Source: Sulfuricaulis sp. (GTDB lineage: Bacteria > Pseudomonadota > Gammaproteobacteria > Acidiferrobacterales > Sulfurifustaceae). From it: DNA of 64,000 bases. Made by a program: the position numbers and the translations under genes. Each line of letters opens with the position of its first letter. Position 1 is the stretch's first letter. This document shows positions 45,700-54,936 of this stretch, in pieces. The notes under the pieces are model-generated. The model saw only the letters and a list, made by a program, of their open reading frames with translations, searched no databases and was not told the DNA's origin. The DNA is taken from contig NZ_JANLGY010000013.1 of assembly GCF_024653915.1 (NCBI RefSeq), positions 124,001-188,000 of the forward strand, in the 5' to 3' direction.

Positions 45700-46956
45700 C
45701 TAGTCTTCGTGGAGGTCGAACAGCCGGCGGGCGGCTTCGAGCAGGGCCTTGTTGCCCTCATGGTCGGCCTTGCGCAGCACGTCGGTGGGCGTGTGCGTGA
45801 ACTTGTTGGTCAGTGCGCGCGCGAGATGCTCGATCACCTTGGCCGGATCGTCGCCGTGGGCGAGACGTTGCCGTGCGCGCTCGACCTCGGATTCACGCAG
45901 GGCATCGGCGGATTCGCGCAGGGCGCGGATGGTCGGCACCGCATCCAGCGATTTGACCCATTGCATGAAATCCACAACCCGCGTGTCGATGATCTTTTCT
46001 GCCTCGAGCGCCGCTTCCTGGCGGGATTCCATGTTTTCCTGCACCACTTCCTTGAGATCGTCGATGGTGTAGAGGTAAATGTCTTCGAGTTCACCGACCT
46101 CGGTCTCGATGTCGCGCGGCACGGCGATATCCAGCATGAATATGGGCCGATGCTTGCGTGCCTTCAGGGCGCTTTCCACGGCGCCCTTGCCCAGAATGGG
46201 CAATTGACTGGCGGTAGAGGAGATCACGATATCCACATCGGCCAGGCGTGTTGGCATTTCCGCGAGTGAAATCGCCTCGGCGCCGAAAACGGTAGCCACC
46301 TGCTGGGCGCGCTCGACCGTGCGGTTGGCAACGATCATGTGGCCGATACCCTGTTCCTTGAGATGGCGCGCGCACAGCTCGATCATGTCGCCGGCGCCGA
46401 TCAGCAGCACAGTCTGCTCCGACAGTTTGCTGAAAATCTGCCGCGCGAGCCGCACCGCGGCCGAGGCGACCGACACGGCGCTGGCGCCGATGGCGGTGTC
46501 GGTGCGCACCTGCTTGGCCACCGTGAAGGTCTGCTGAAACAGCCGGTTCAGAATCTTGCCGGTGGCGCCGGCCTTGTGCGCGGTGGCGAAGGCTTCTTTC
46601 ATTTGTCCGAGGATTTGCGGTTCGCCCAGGATCATGGAATCGAGTCCGGCGGCGACGCGGAAAGCGTGCTTGACCGCCGCCTGGTCCGGGTGGCGGTACA
46701 GGTAGGGATGAATGTCAGAGCGGTTGAGGTGGTGATAGTGGCAGAACCAGTCGATGACGTGGTCTTCGTGCGCAGGCTCGAGGCCGCAGTAGAGCTCGGT
46801 GCGATTACAGGTGGAGACGATCGCTGCCTCGTCGGCGCCGCCGTTGCCGGTGACTTCATGCAGCGCGCCAATCAGCTTATCGGAGGCAAACGCCGCCTTC
46901 TCGCGGATATCGACCGGCGCGGTGTGATGATTGATGCCAAAGGCGAGCAGACGCAT
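45700..46956 (-). CDS. hemA: Glutamyl-tRNA reductase HemA
   Basis: HemA reduces glutamyl-tRNA to glutamate-1-semialdehyde, the first committed step of haem synthesis. The start MRLLAFGINHHTAPVDIREK gives 418 residues, as in E. coli. The catalytic Cys lies in VSTCNRTELYC. LGEPQILGQMKEAF and the NADPH loop VLLIGAGDMIELCARHL follow, then the C-terminal helical dimerisation spine. Upstream in-frame codons add 15 residues without a ribosome site. Confidence 0.96.
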   Translation of the reverse strand: MRLLAFGINHHTAPVDIREKAAFASDKLIGALHEVTGNGGADEAAIVSTCNRTELYCGLEPAHEDHVIDWFCHYHHLNRSDIHPYLYRHPDQAAVKHAFRVAAGLDSMILGEPQILGQMKEAFATAHKAGATGKILNRLFQQTFTVAKQVRTDTAIGASAVSVASAAVRLARQIFSKLSEQTVLLIGAGDMIELCARHLKEQGIGHMIVANRTVERAQQVATVFGAEAISLAEMPTRLADVDIVISSTASQLPILGKGAVESALKARKHRPIFMLDIAVPRDIETEVGELEDIYLYTIDDLKEVVQENMESRQEAALEAEKIIDTRVVDFMQWVKSLDAVPTIRALRESADALRESEVERARQRLAHGDDPAKVIEHLARALTNKFTHTPTDVLRKADHEGNKALLEAARRLFDLHED

Positions 46957-47013
46957 GTGAAAACCGGGAAATGGCTCTGGATGCCCGCGATTTTGACCCA
47001 TCAGGGTCCAGTG

Positions 47014-48705
47014 TCAAGTTGGGGAAGAAGCAGATGTTTTTAATACGTTCACTGCCAGCAGGGCCAGCGCGATTTCAATTGCCAGCAGCAGAGCGCCAAG
47101 GCTTAACAGCAGCCACTCACCCTCCGCCCACCACTGCATGGCCAGCGTGGCAAACGCCCAGTGGGCAACTACCGCCATGAAAATCAATGGCACCAGCACC
47201 CAGATGACAGGCCGTCCGCTGCGATGCAGCGCCAACGCCAACAGCGAAAAACCCAGCACGGCCAGTATCTGGTCAGCCACGCCAAACAGCGGCCACCACG
47301 AAAGCCCGCCCAGTCCGTGGCCGTCGTGCAACGCCAGCATGGCCGACAGCAGCACGACAGTAATAATCTGGTTCTTTTCATTTCCCGGCAGAAGCGACGG
47401 AAAACGTTCCGTCAGGCCGGTGAGTAATTGCTTTTGCACGCGCAGACCGGCTTCCAGGGTGGCGACGAGGAGACCCAGCATTACCACCGCGGCGAGCGTG
47501 CGGGCAAATGCCTGATCCAGTCCGATACTCGCGGCCATTCGCGCAAAGCCATTGATGTAAAGCGCAAGGACCTTATGCAGGTCATGAAATACTTCCCACG
47601 CGGCGTAATGCTGACTCCATTCCTGGGTGGTGGCGGAGCTGGTAGCGCCGATGATGATGGCGCTTAACGCCAATAGCCCCAGCGCGAGCGCGCCGCCGTA
47701 ACCGATATAGCGCGCGTCGGTTTCATGCTTGAGCTGGCGCGCGGTGATGCCATTGGCAATCAACAGATGAAAACCCGCGACGGCGCCTGAGGTGAGGGTG
47801 ACGAATAGCCACGGGAGCGTCGCGGGAATGCCCGGTCCGGTATGGAATTCCGGCGCGACCAGAACCGGGTGATCGATTATCACCGCGGTGTAACAGATAA
47901 AAAGCATGATGCCGAGCAGCAGGGCCGTGAGATAACCGCGTGGGCGTATCAGTTTCCACATCGGCTGACGCGTGGCATGGTAGGCGTAGACGAACAGGAT
48001 CAAGACCCACACCATGTTGGCGTCGAATGCCAGATAGGTTGTTTGGGTCTCAAAATTAAGCGCGCCAGTAAACGCCAGCGGGAATTCCCCAAGCAGCCAG
48101 ACGGCCATCAGGCCCAGGGTCAGGGCAATCAGCGAGGCAAAAATGATTTCGAAATTATTTCGGCCGCGCAGAAATCCCCCGAGCAGCCAGGCCAGCACCG
48201 CAATGGCCCAGAAAGGCAAAACCGCTTGCGGGAAACCGGACAGCAGTTGTGCCGCCAGCGCGGCACAGGCGGCGTTCATGATAAGCAGCAGTAGAAAAGC
48301 AAACAGGGCGAAAAGTGCATGTGCCCGGGTGGAGAGCAGGCGCGCGGCGATTTCCGCCGGGTTCAGCCCCGGATAGCGCAGGGACAGCCACAAGGAACCC
48401 AATCCGTAGGTGCCGGCGGCCGTTACCGTGGCCACGACGGCCCATAGAAAGGCTGGAATCCATCCCCATATTAAAGAGACAACACTTCCCGTGACAGCCG
48501 TGCCGGCCCCGAGGGAAGCGAGGTGATGACCGAATATCAGGTGACGTTTGGCGCTGCGCTGTTCGTCTTCGGCGGGGGGATTCTGGGCGGGTATACTATA
48601 ATTGTTCTCAAGGTGGAAAACGCCGAGCGCCAGAAGCCTGGAATAGAATCGATAGCCGAAGACAAAGGCCACCGTCGCCGCCAGCAGCAGAAAAAGCGAA
48701 TTCAT
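47014..48705 (-). CDS. CstA-family carbon starvation/peptide transporter
   Basis: A 563-residue inner-membrane protein with about 15 hydrophobic segments, of the CstA family, some of which import pyruvate or peptides. Family landmarks are FGHHLASLGAGTAVTGSVVS near residue 60, GLNPAEIAARLL, and LFGVADQILAVLGFSLLALA. E. coli CstA is longer (701), so this is a shorter member. It lies upstream of hemA on the reverse strand and is divergent from the TPR lipoprotein gene. Confidence 0.82.
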   Translation of the reverse strand: MNSLFLLLAATVAFVFGYRFYSRLLALGVFHLENNYSIPAQNPPAEDEQRSAKRHLIFGHHLASLGAGTAVTGSVVSLIWGWIPAFLWAVVATVTAAGTYGLGSLWLSLRYPGLNPAEIAARLLSTRAHALFALFAFLLLLIMNAACAALAAQLLSGFPQAVLPFWAIAVLAWLLGGFLRGRNNFEIIFASLIALTLGLMAVWLLGEFPLAFTGALNFETQTTYLAFDANMVWVLILFVYAYHATRQPMWKLIRPRGYLTALLLGIMLFICYTAVIIDHPVLVAPEFHTGPGIPATLPWLFVTLTSGAVAGFHLLIANGITARQLKHETDARYIGYGGALALGLLALSAIIIGATSSATTQEWSQHYAAWEVFHDLHKVLALYINGFARMAASIGLDQAFARTLAAVVMLGLLVATLEAGLRVQKQLLTGLTERFPSLLPGNEKNQIITVVLLSAMLALHDGHGLGGLSWWPLFGVADQILAVLGFSLLALALHRSGRPVIWVLVPLIFMAVVAHWAFATLAMQWWAEGEWLLLSLGALLLAIEIALALLAVNVLKTSASSPT

Positions 48706-48890
48706 GGCTTATTCCCGTTGCTGAATGTCACGCCAAGGATCATTTCGATATCGTTCCGTTTGCTGTCCGTGCTGTTTTCTGGATGTTAGAGGCTGTAACG
48801 ACTATTTTAAATGGTAGGCGAATATCCGCCCACCGCGACGGTCATAGGGATACTCGTACCACCATGACAGATTTGGGCTTATCTATATAT

Positions 48891-50633
48891 ATGATTACTT
48901 CCCGTTTGCGTCGTTTACGCCCGTATCTGCTGTTGTCGCTTGTGTCGTTGCTGACGGCCTGTGCCGGCACGGTTAAACCCGACCCGCTGGCCGAAACCGC
49001 CCCTCCCAAGTCCGCCAACTCCGACGAAACACTGCCACGGGTCGCGCTGGAACCGGAGATTCTCTATGACCTGCTGCTGGGCGAGATCGCCGGGCAACGG
49101 GGACAGATCGGAGTGGCGGCCGCCACCTTGGGTAAAGTTGCCCAGCAGACACGTGACCCACGTCTCGCTGAACGCGCCACACTGGCGTCTCTGTTTGCCA
49201 AGCGTTACGACGATGCGTTCCAGTCGGCCCGTTTGTGGTCCGAGCTACGTCCGCACGACAACGAGGCGAGAGAGGCGCTGATCACGGCCCTGCTCGAACT
49301 CGACCGCGTCGCGGAAGCCAAGGAGCATTTTCAAACTCTCTTTGCCTCGGAGGAAACCCGCCGGAATCTCGACCAAACTTATCTGCGTGTGGCCGCTGTG
49401 CTCGGCCGGGCGAGCAATCGCGCCTCGGCCATCGATGTCATGCAATCCCTGGTGGCGCTGAACCCGCGCCTCGCCGCGGCCCATTTTGCCATGGCGCATC
49501 TGCTGGTCCGTGGCGGCGATCTGGAAAAGGCGCTGGTCTCCGCTGATGAGGCTCTGAAACAGCGCCCGGAGTGGGAGGAGGCGGCGCTATTCAAGGCGCG
49601 CATCCTGCTGTCGCAGAAGGAGCCGCAAAAGGCGCGCGCCTTTTATGAATCGTTTCTGGGCGACAATCGCGGCGCGAACAACGTCCGACTGAATTACGCG
49701 CGTTTTCTGGTCGACCAGAAGGAATGGCAGAAGGCGCTCGCAGAATTCAAGCGTGTTACTGACAACGCTCCGGACGATGCCGATACGGTTTATGCCGTGG
49801 GCCTGCTTTCACTGCAGACCAACAATCTGGAGGATGCGGATAAATATCTGAAGCAGGCGCTGAAATTGCGACCACAGAACGATCAGGCACGCCTCTATCT
49901 CGGACAGGTTGCGGAACAGCGCAAGCTGCACGACGAGGCAGTGCATTGGTATCTTGAGGTGAGGGAAGGCGAATATTATTTTGAGGCACAAGCCCGTCTG
50001 GGCGTGGCACTGGCCAAGCAGGGCGATCTGGCGCGGGCGCGCCGCCATCTGGAAGACATCAAGTCGCAAAACGATCCCCAGCGTGTACAGGTGGCGCTGG
50101 CGCAAGAACAGATTTTGCGCGATGCAAAGCAATTTAATGAAGCGCTGGCCGTGCTGAATGCGGCAATTCAAACCGTTCCGGGCGACAAGGACCTGCTGTA
50201 CGCCCGCGCTTTGATGGCGGAAAAACTCCACATGCTGGACGTTACCGAACACGATCTGCGCGAAATCCTCAAAAAGGATCCAAAAAACGTCAACGCGTTG
50301 AATGCTCTGGGCTACACCCTCACGGATCGCACCAATCGCTATGACGAGGCGCATGAACTGTTGCAGCAAGCCATGGAGCTCAAGCCGGATGACGCCTTTA
50401 TTATGGACAGTATGGGATGGTTGCAATACCGGCGTGGCAACAGTGCGGAGGCGGTGAAATATCTGCGGCGTGCTCTCGATATCCGCAATGACGCCGAAAT
50501 TGCGGCGCATCTCGGCGAGGTGTTGTGGGTGACAGGCGACCGTCACGAGGCTGAATCGGTGTGGGATCGTGCGCTGCGCGAGACGCCGGACAACGAGGCG
50601 CTGAACGGCGTCATCAAAAAATTCAAACCATGA
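48891..50633 (+). CDS. Tetratricopeptide-repeat lipoprotein
   Basis: A 580-residue protein with a lipoprotein signal (MITSRLRRLRPYLLLSLVSL then LTAC, lipobox LTAC) and about twelve TPR-like helical pairs. Examples are YARFLVDQKEWQKALAEFKR, LQTNNLEDADKYLKQALKLR, and TNRYDEAHELLQQAMELKPD then YRRGNSAEAVKYLRRALDIR. It should scaffold a complex at the outer membrane. The start at 48891 fits the signal; an ATG at 48864 is also possible. The stop overlaps the lolB start by four bases, so a link to lipoprotein handling is plausible. Confidence 0.88.
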   Translation: MITSRLRRLRPYLLLSLVSLLTACAGTVKPDPLAETAPPKSANSDETLPRVALEPEILYDLLLGEIAGQRGQIGVAAATLGKVAQQTRDPRLAERATLASLFAKRYDDAFQSARLWSELRPHDNEAREALITALLELDRVAEAKEHFQTLFASEETRRNLDQTYLRVAAVLGRASNRASAIDVMQSLVALNPRLAAAHFAMAHLLVRGGDLEKALVSADEALKQRPEWEEAALFKARILLSQKEPQKARAFYESFLGDNRGANNVRLNYARFLVDQKEWQKALAEFKRVTDNAPDDADTVYAVGLLSLQTNNLEDADKYLKQALKLRPQNDQARLYLGQVAEQRKLHDEAVHWYLEVREGEYYFEAQARLGVALAKQGDLARARRHLEDIKSQNDPQRVQVALAQEQILRDAKQFNEALAVLNAAIQTVPGDKDLLYARALMAEKLHMLDVTEHDLREILKKDPKNVNALNALGYTLTDRTNRYDEAHELLQQAMELKPDDAFIMDSMGWLQYRRGNSAEAVKYLRRALDIRNDAEIAAHLGEVLWVTGDRHEAESVWDRALRETPDNEALNGVIKKFKP

Positions 50634-51265
50634 GGAAGGTTGTTGGGCTCCTCATTCTCATTGCCTTCATTTCCAGTTGTGCCACTGCTGTTCCGCTTCC
50701 TTCCGTCGCGGATGTCGACGCCGCATGGCATCTGCGGCAAGCAACATTAAAGCCCGTAACCTCCTGGCAGGTCCGGGGAAGACTGGCCTTGCGTGCCGCC
50801 GATCAGGGCTGGCATGCGACATTGAATTGGGAACGCAGCGGCGAACGGCATCGCCTGGATTTCACGGGTCCGCTCGGTCGCGGCCATCTGCGGTTGGTGC
50901 AGGACGAACACGGTGCCGAGCTGCAAGACGCCGAACAGCGCATCTGGCGCGCCGGCAATGCCGAAACGCTGCTGTATCGCGCCACGGGTTGGAGGGTGCC
51001 GCTGGATGGCTTGAATTACTGGATAGTCGGGTTGGCCGCGCCCGAATCAGTGTCGAATCAACAGTTAGACGCGCAGGGTCGCCTGAAAAGGCTGGCGCAG
51101 TCAGGTTGGGACATTCAGTTTCTCGAATACACCCATTACGGTTCTTTCGATCTGCCGAGTAAACTGTATATCACGAGGCAGGGGGGCCGCGTGGAGGGAA
51201 ACCCTGCTGCAGATGAAGCGATCGAGGTGCGGCTCAGTATCGAACGCTGGACATTCAAACAATAA
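50630..51265 (+). CDS. lolB: Outer-membrane lipoprotein receptor LolB
   Basis: LolB takes lipoproteins from LolA and inserts them into the outer membrane, and is itself a lipoprotein. 211 residues (E. coli 207). The signal is MRKVVGLLILIAFISSC, lipobox ISSC. Landmarks: WQVRGRLALRAADQGWHATL, WERSGERHRLDFTGPLGRG and GWRVPLDGLNYWIVGLAAP. It precedes ispE, the usual arrangement. Confidence 0.94.
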   Translation: MRKVVGLLILIAFISSCATAVPLPSVADVDAAWHLRQATLKPVTSWQVRGRLALRAADQGWHATLNWERSGERHRLDFTGPLGRGHLRLVQDEHGAELQDAEQRIWRAGNAETLLYRATGWRVPLDGLNYWIVGLAAPESVSNQQLDAQGRLKRLAQSGWDIQFLEYTHYGSFDLPSKLYITRQGGRVEGNPAADEAIEVRLSIERWTFKQ

Positions 51266-51283
51266 TCAAGGAGTTTTCCGCGC

Positions 51284-52105
51284 ATGCGAACCTGGCCGGC
51301 GCCAGCCAAGCTGAATCTGTTTCTGCATATCACCGGTCGTCGTGCGGACGGCTATCACACGCTGCAAACGGTTTACCAATTTCTCGACTACGGCGATGAA
51401 CTGGCGTTCGTCGTGACCGACGACGGCCGCATCACGCGCGCGACCCCGGTTACCGGCGTGACGGAGGAAAGCGACCTGACACTGCGTGCGGCACGCCTAT
51501 TAAAGGAATCGCGTGGCGTCATGAAAGGCGCGCAGATCCATCTCACCAAACGCCTTCCCATTGGCGGTGGGCTCGGCGGCGGCAGTTCCGACGCTGCCAC
51601 GACCCTGCTGGCGCTTAACGAATTATGGGATACGCGTCTGAGCATCCCGGAACTGGCGGCACTGGGGTTGAAGCTGGGGGCCGATGTGCCGGTCTTCATC
51701 CATGGCCATGCCGCCTGGGCCGAGGGAATTGGCGAGGTTCTGACGCCGATTGAGCCGGAAGAGGCGTGGTATCTGGTGGTGGTGCCACCGGTACATGTTT
51801 CGACGACGCAGGTTTTTGCCGACCCCGAATTGACACGCTATAGCCCGCCCCTCACAATACGCGACTTTCGCGAAGGGCGCGGCCTGCGAAACGACCTTGA
51901 ACGGGTGGTGCGAGGCCGCTATCCGGAAGTGGATAGCGCGATGCGGCTGTTGGCGGAGTTCGGCGAGCCGCGCATGTCAGGTTCCGGTGGTTGTGTGTTT
52001 CTGAATGTGACGGACGCAGACCGGGGCCGTCAGATACTGGAAAGAATTCCCAAACCGTTTACCGGCTTCGTGGCTCGGGGAATGAACCGGCACCCTTGTC
52101 GGTAA
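51284..52105 (+). CDS. ispE: 4-diphosphocytidyl-2-C-methylerythritol kinase IspE
   Basis: IspE phosphorylates CDP-methylerythritol in the MEP pathway of isoprenoid synthesis. 273 residues. GHMP-kinase motifs: WPAPAKLNLFLHITGRRADG at the start, PIGGGLGGGSSDAATTLLAL (ATP binding), and RMSGSGGCVF near the end. A ribosome site (AAGGAG) lies nine nt before the ATG. tRNA-Gln and prs follow. Confidence 0.96.
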   Translation: MRTWPAPAKLNLFLHITGRRADGYHTLQTVYQFLDYGDELAFVVTDDGRITRATPVTGVTEESDLTLRAARLLKESRGVMKGAQIHLTKRLPIGGGLGGGSSDAATTLLALNELWDTRLSIPELAALGLKLGADVPVFIHGHAAWAEGIGEVLTPIEPEEAWYLVVVPPVHVSTTQVFADPELTRYSPPLTIRDFREGRGLRNDLERVVRGRYPEVDSAMRLLAEFGEPRMSGSGGCVFLNVTDADRGRQILERIPKPFTGFVARGMNRHPCR

Positions 52106-52124
52106 ACGCGGCGACAGTTCACCT

Positions 52125-52234
52125 TGGGGCGTAGCCAAGCGGTAAGGCACTGAATTCATCCCCGGCATTCTGACGTACAGGGACGTACTAATGTCGCGGG
52201 AGGCATGGATGCCGAGAGCGACCCAGGTTCGAAT
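52125..52234 (+). pseudogene. tRNA-Gln relic interrupted by a repeat
   Basis: TGGGGCGTAGCCAAGCGGTA through GGCAC is identical to the start of the intact tRNA-Gln at 52276. The anticodon arm has decayed (TTCATC loop). After CATTC comes a 50-nt foreign repeat, then CCCAGGTTCGAAT, the T-arm, and nothing after it. So an old duplicate tRNA gene was split in the variable loop and its 3' end lost. Confidence 0.85.
52171..52220. repeat. Inserted repeat, GTACAGGGACGTACTAATGTCGC type
   Basis: Contains GACGTACAGGGACGTACTAA then TGTCGCGGGAGGCATGGATG and CC, with an internal inverted pair (GTAC copies, GGCAT/ATGCC). A relative lies within miaB (63366-63414) and a partial one at 33439-33470. Confidence 0.8.
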
Positions 52235-52275
52235 TGCTGCACGAGATGCGCGGTGATATGTGGGGCTCAGGTTTC

Positions 52276-52350
52276 TGGGGCGTAGCCAAGCGGTAAGGCA
52301 CCGGATTTTGATTCCGGCATTCCCAGGTTCGAATCCTGGCGCCCCAACCA
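52276..52350 (+). tRNA. tRNA-Gln (anticodon TTG)
   Basis: A complete cloverleaf of 75 nt including an encoded CCA. The acceptor stem is TGGGGCG with CGCCCCA. The D-arm is GCCAAGCGGTAAGGC, the anticodon loop TTTTGAT with anticodon TTG, and the T-arm CCAGGTTCGAATCCTGG. The first base pair T-A is normal for tRNA-Gln. Confidence 0.97.
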
Positions 52351-52437
52351 GACAATGTTTGTGACGGGGTGAACAATCGGCGCCCCAACCAGTACAATGC
52401 GCAGGCATTAACGGGGTAGATGGCGCGCCCCAACCAG
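52340..52437 (+). repeat. Three direct copies of the tRNA-Gln 3' end
   Basis: GCGCCCCAACCAG occurs at 52340-52352 (the tRNA itself), 52380-52392 and 52425-52437, followed each time by a related ACAATG/ATTTTG tail. The spacings are 40 and 45 nt. They may be remnants of attachment sites or of lost tRNA copies. Confidence 0.8.
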
Positions 52438-52475
52438 ATTTTGTCGTGGACCATCCGACTCACAGGGGAAATCAC

Positions 52476-53426
52476 GTGTCCTTGGACAACATGGTGGTGT
52501 TTACCGGGAATGCCAACCCGGCACTCGCAGAACTGGTGGTGCGGCATCTGGGATTGCCGCTCGGGAAGGCGGTCATCGGCCGTTTCTCGGATGGCGAGAT
52601 CCAGGTCGAGATCATGGAGCACGTGCGCGGGAAGGATGTGTTCATCATCCAGCCGACCTGCGCGCCCAGCAACGACCATCTGATGGAGTTGCTGATCATG
52701 ATCGATGCGGTGAAACGCTCCTCGGCGCAGCGCATCACCGCAGTGATACCTTATTATGGTTACGCACGCCAGGACCGCCGCCCGCGCACCGCGCGCGTGG
52801 CGATCACGGCCAAGCTGGTGGCGGACATGATCACCGTCTCGGGCGCGCATCGGGGGTTGACGATGGATCTGCATGCCGATCAGATCCAGGGGTTTTTCAA
52901 CATCCCGACAGACAATATTTATTCGTCGCTGGTGTTGCTGGGCGACATCTGGCGGCAGGAGATCAAGGATCTGCTCGTGGTGTCGCCGGACGTGGGCGGT
53001 GTGGTGCGGGCCCGTGCCATGGCCAAGCATTTGGAGGCGGATCTCGCTATCATCGACAAGCGGCGTCCGAAGCCGAACGAGGCCAAGGTGATGCACATCA
53101 TCGGCGAGGTCGAGGGCCGTACTTGCGTGCTGATGGACGACCTCGTGGATACCGCCGGAACACTGTGCGAGGCGGCGGCGGCGCTCAAGGAGCACGGCGC
53201 GAAAAAGGTATTAGCTTATTGCACGCACCCGGTGCTGTCGGGAAGCGCGGTGGAGCGGATCGGCAAATCCCAGCTCGATGAGCTGGTGGTGACCGACACA
53301 ATTCCGCTCAAGCCGGAGGCCAAGGCCTGCCGGCGCATCCGTCAGCTGAGCGTGGCCGAGCTGTTGGCCGAATCCATGCGGCGCATCGCGGAAGAAGATT
53401 CGGTCAGCGAGCTGTTTATGGAATAA
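52476..53426 (+). CDS. prs: Ribose-phosphate pyrophosphokinase Prs
   Basis: Prs makes PRPP from ribose 5-phosphate and ATP, for nucleotides, histidine and NAD. The GTG at 52476 (AGGGGA upstream) gives 316 residues (E. coli 315). Motifs: [41 protein letters not shown] (catalytic loop), [11 protein letters not shown], and the PRPP-binding [17 protein letters not shown]. It follows tRNA-Gln and precedes rplY, the common gammaproteobacterial order. Confidence 0.96.
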   Translation: MSLDNMVVFTGNANPALAELVVRHLGLPLGKAVIGRFSDGEIQVEIMEHVRGKDVFIIQPTCAPSNDHLMELLIMIDAVKRSSAQRITAVIPYYGYARQDRRPRTARVAITAKLVADMITVSGAHRGLTMDLHADQIQGFFNIPTDNIYSSLVLLGDIWRQEIKDLLVVSPDVGGVVRARAMAKHLEADLAIIDKRRPKPNEAKVMHIIGEVEGRTCVLMDDLVDTAGTLCEAAAALKEHGAKKVLAYCTHPVLSGSAVERIGKSQLDELVVTDTIPLKPEAKACRRIRQLSVAELLAESMRRIAEEDSVSELFME

Positions 53427-53430
53427 ATTC

Positions 53431-53485
53431 AGTAGCAAGTTTCAAGTGGCAAGTAGCAAGGTAAAAAATCGTATTACTTGCTACT
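53431..53485. repeat. Palindromic repeat, AAGTAGCAAG type
   Basis: The left side has AGTAGCAAG, AAGTGGCAAG and AGTAGCAAG in tandem; the right side has CTTGCTACT. Design is the same as the other repeat families but the right arm is short. It lies between prs and rplY. Confidence 0.8.
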
Positions 53486-53548
53486 CGTGGTTCCGGCTTT
53501 CTTGGTCGCAGGAAAGACGGGTATTTGACTAACTTTGTGGAGACGACA

Positions 53549-54325
53549 ATGAGCGCTAAATTTGAATTGACTGCCGAGCCACGCTCAGCGAAAGGTACGG
53601 GTGCGAGCCGCCGCCTTCGCCGCAGTGGCAAAGTACCCGCCGTGCTTTATGGCGCGGGCAAGCAACCGACGATGGTTGCGCTGGACCACAACCTGATGAC
53701 GCGCCACCTGGCGAATGAAAAATTTCACACCTCGATTCTGACCGTGAATGTCGGCGGTGAAACCGACCAGGCCATTTTGCGCGATTATAATATGCATCCC
53801 TACAAACCCATCGTGATGCACGTGGATTTGCAGCGCATCAGCGCCACCGAGAAAATCCACATGAAGATACCCATCCACTTCGTGGGTGGTGATGTGGCCC
53901 CGGGCGTGAAGGTCGACGGCGGTGTCGTGACGCATCTCATGAATGAAATTGACATTACCTGTCTGCCCAAGGATCTCCCGGAATTCCTCACGGTGGACAT
54001 GTCGGCCCTGCTCATCAATGAGTCGGTGCACTTGAAGGACATCAAACTGCCAGAGGGTGTTGCCATCACGAGTCTGTCGCACGGCGGTGACAACCTCGCC
54101 GTGGCGGCCATTTCGGTCATCAAGGTGGTGGAAGAGGCACCGGTGGTGGTGGCTCCGGTGGAAGGCGTGGCGGCTGCGGCGGTTCCGGCGGAAGGCGAGG
54201 CCAAGGCCGGCGAAGCGAAAGCAGGCGAGGCCAAGCCCGGCGAGGCGAAGAAAGGCGAAGCCCCCAAGGCGGATGCCAAGAAGTCGGAGGCCAAGAAACC
54301 CGAAGGTAAGAAGGAAGGAAAGTAA
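53549..54325 (+). CDS. rplY: 50S ribosomal protein L25/general stress protein Ctc
   Basis: The long Ctc-type L25 that binds 5S rRNA. 258 residues: the L25 domain (residues 1-95: AKFELTAEPRSAKGTGASRR, LRRSGKVPAVLYG), the TL5 C-terminal beta-domain (about 96-188), and an unusual Ala/Lys/Glu-rich tail from about 195 with GEAKAGEAKPGEAKKGEA repeats. GGAG precedes the ATG. E. coli L25 has only the first domain (94 residues). pth follows, as is typical. Confidence 0.95.
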   Translation: MSAKFELTAEPRSAKGTGASRRLRRSGKVPAVLYGAGKQPTMVALDHNLMTRHLANEKFHTSILTVNVGGETDQAILRDYNMHPYKPIVMHVDLQRISATEKIHMKIPIHFVGGDVAPGVKVDGGVVTHLMNEIDITCLPKDLPEFLTVDMSALLINESVHLKDIKLPEGVAITSLSHGGDNLAVAAISVIKVVEEAPVVVAPVEGVAAAAVPAEGEAKAGEAKAGEAKPGEAKKGEAPKADAKKSEAKKPEGKKEGK

Positions 54326-54346
54326 TCCCTTTCTCGGAGGCGCAAC

Positions 54347-54928
54347 GTGGCGCAAGGGATTTCCCTCATCGTCGGCCTGGGAAACCCGGGCGCGGAGTAC
54401 GCGGAGACCCGGCACAATGCCGGGTTCCGTTTTCTGGATGTCCTGTTGGACGCCACCGGCGGAAAATTGCGCGCCGAATCTCGCTTCACTGCGAATGCCG
54501 GCAAGATCAGTCTCAGCGGCAAGGACATCTGGCTGCTTGAGCCTCAGACCTTCATGAATCACAGCGGTGAATCCGTTTCGAAGTTTGCCCACTATTTCAA
54601 AATCCCGGCATCGGAAATCCTGGTAGCGCACGACGACCTCGACCTGCCGCCGGGAACCATAAGATTGAAAGTCGGTGGCGGCGACGGCGGCCACAACGGA
54701 CTTGCCGACATCACCGAGAAATTGGGCACCTCCGATTATGCGCGGTTGCGCATCGGCATCGGCCATCCCGGCAACGCCGCGCAAGTGGTGTCGTATGTTC
54801 TGAAAAGGGCGCCCGCGGCGGAGCAGACATTAATAGAGGCGGCTATCGGGAATGGCAAAGCGCACTTGGCGGAGATGGTGCACGGTGAGCTCCAGAAGGT
54901 CATGAACAGCCTGCACACGCATAAGTAA
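54347..54928 (+). CDS. pth: Peptidyl-tRNA hydrolase
   Basis: Pth frees tRNA from stalled peptidyl-tRNA. 193 residues (E. coli 194). LIVGLGNPGAEYAETRHNAG holds the catalytic His. GKDIWLLEPQTFMNHSGESV and AHDDLDLPPGTIRLKVGGGD then GGHNGLADI are family stretches. The GTG start has GGAGG just upstream. It follows rplY. Confidence 0.96.
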   Translation: MAQGISLIVGLGNPGAEYAETRHNAGFRFLDVLLDATGGKLRAESRFTANAGKISLSGKDIWLLEPQTFMNHSGESVSKFAHYFKIPASEILVAHDDLDLPPGTIRLKVGGGDGGHNGLADITEKLGTSDYARLRIGIGHPGNAAQVVSYVLKRAPAAEQTLIEAAIGNGKAHLAEMVHGELQKVMNSLHTHK

Positions 54929-54936
54929 TATCTTCA

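Noticed and set aside
52188-53195. Reverse-strand open frame of 335 codons over tRNA-Gln and prs
   Set aside because: It runs through a complete tRNA gene and the antisense of prs, so it cannot be a real gene.
53585-54784. Reverse-strand open frame of 399 codons
   Set aside because: Spans rplY and pth on the opposite strand; both are certain genes.
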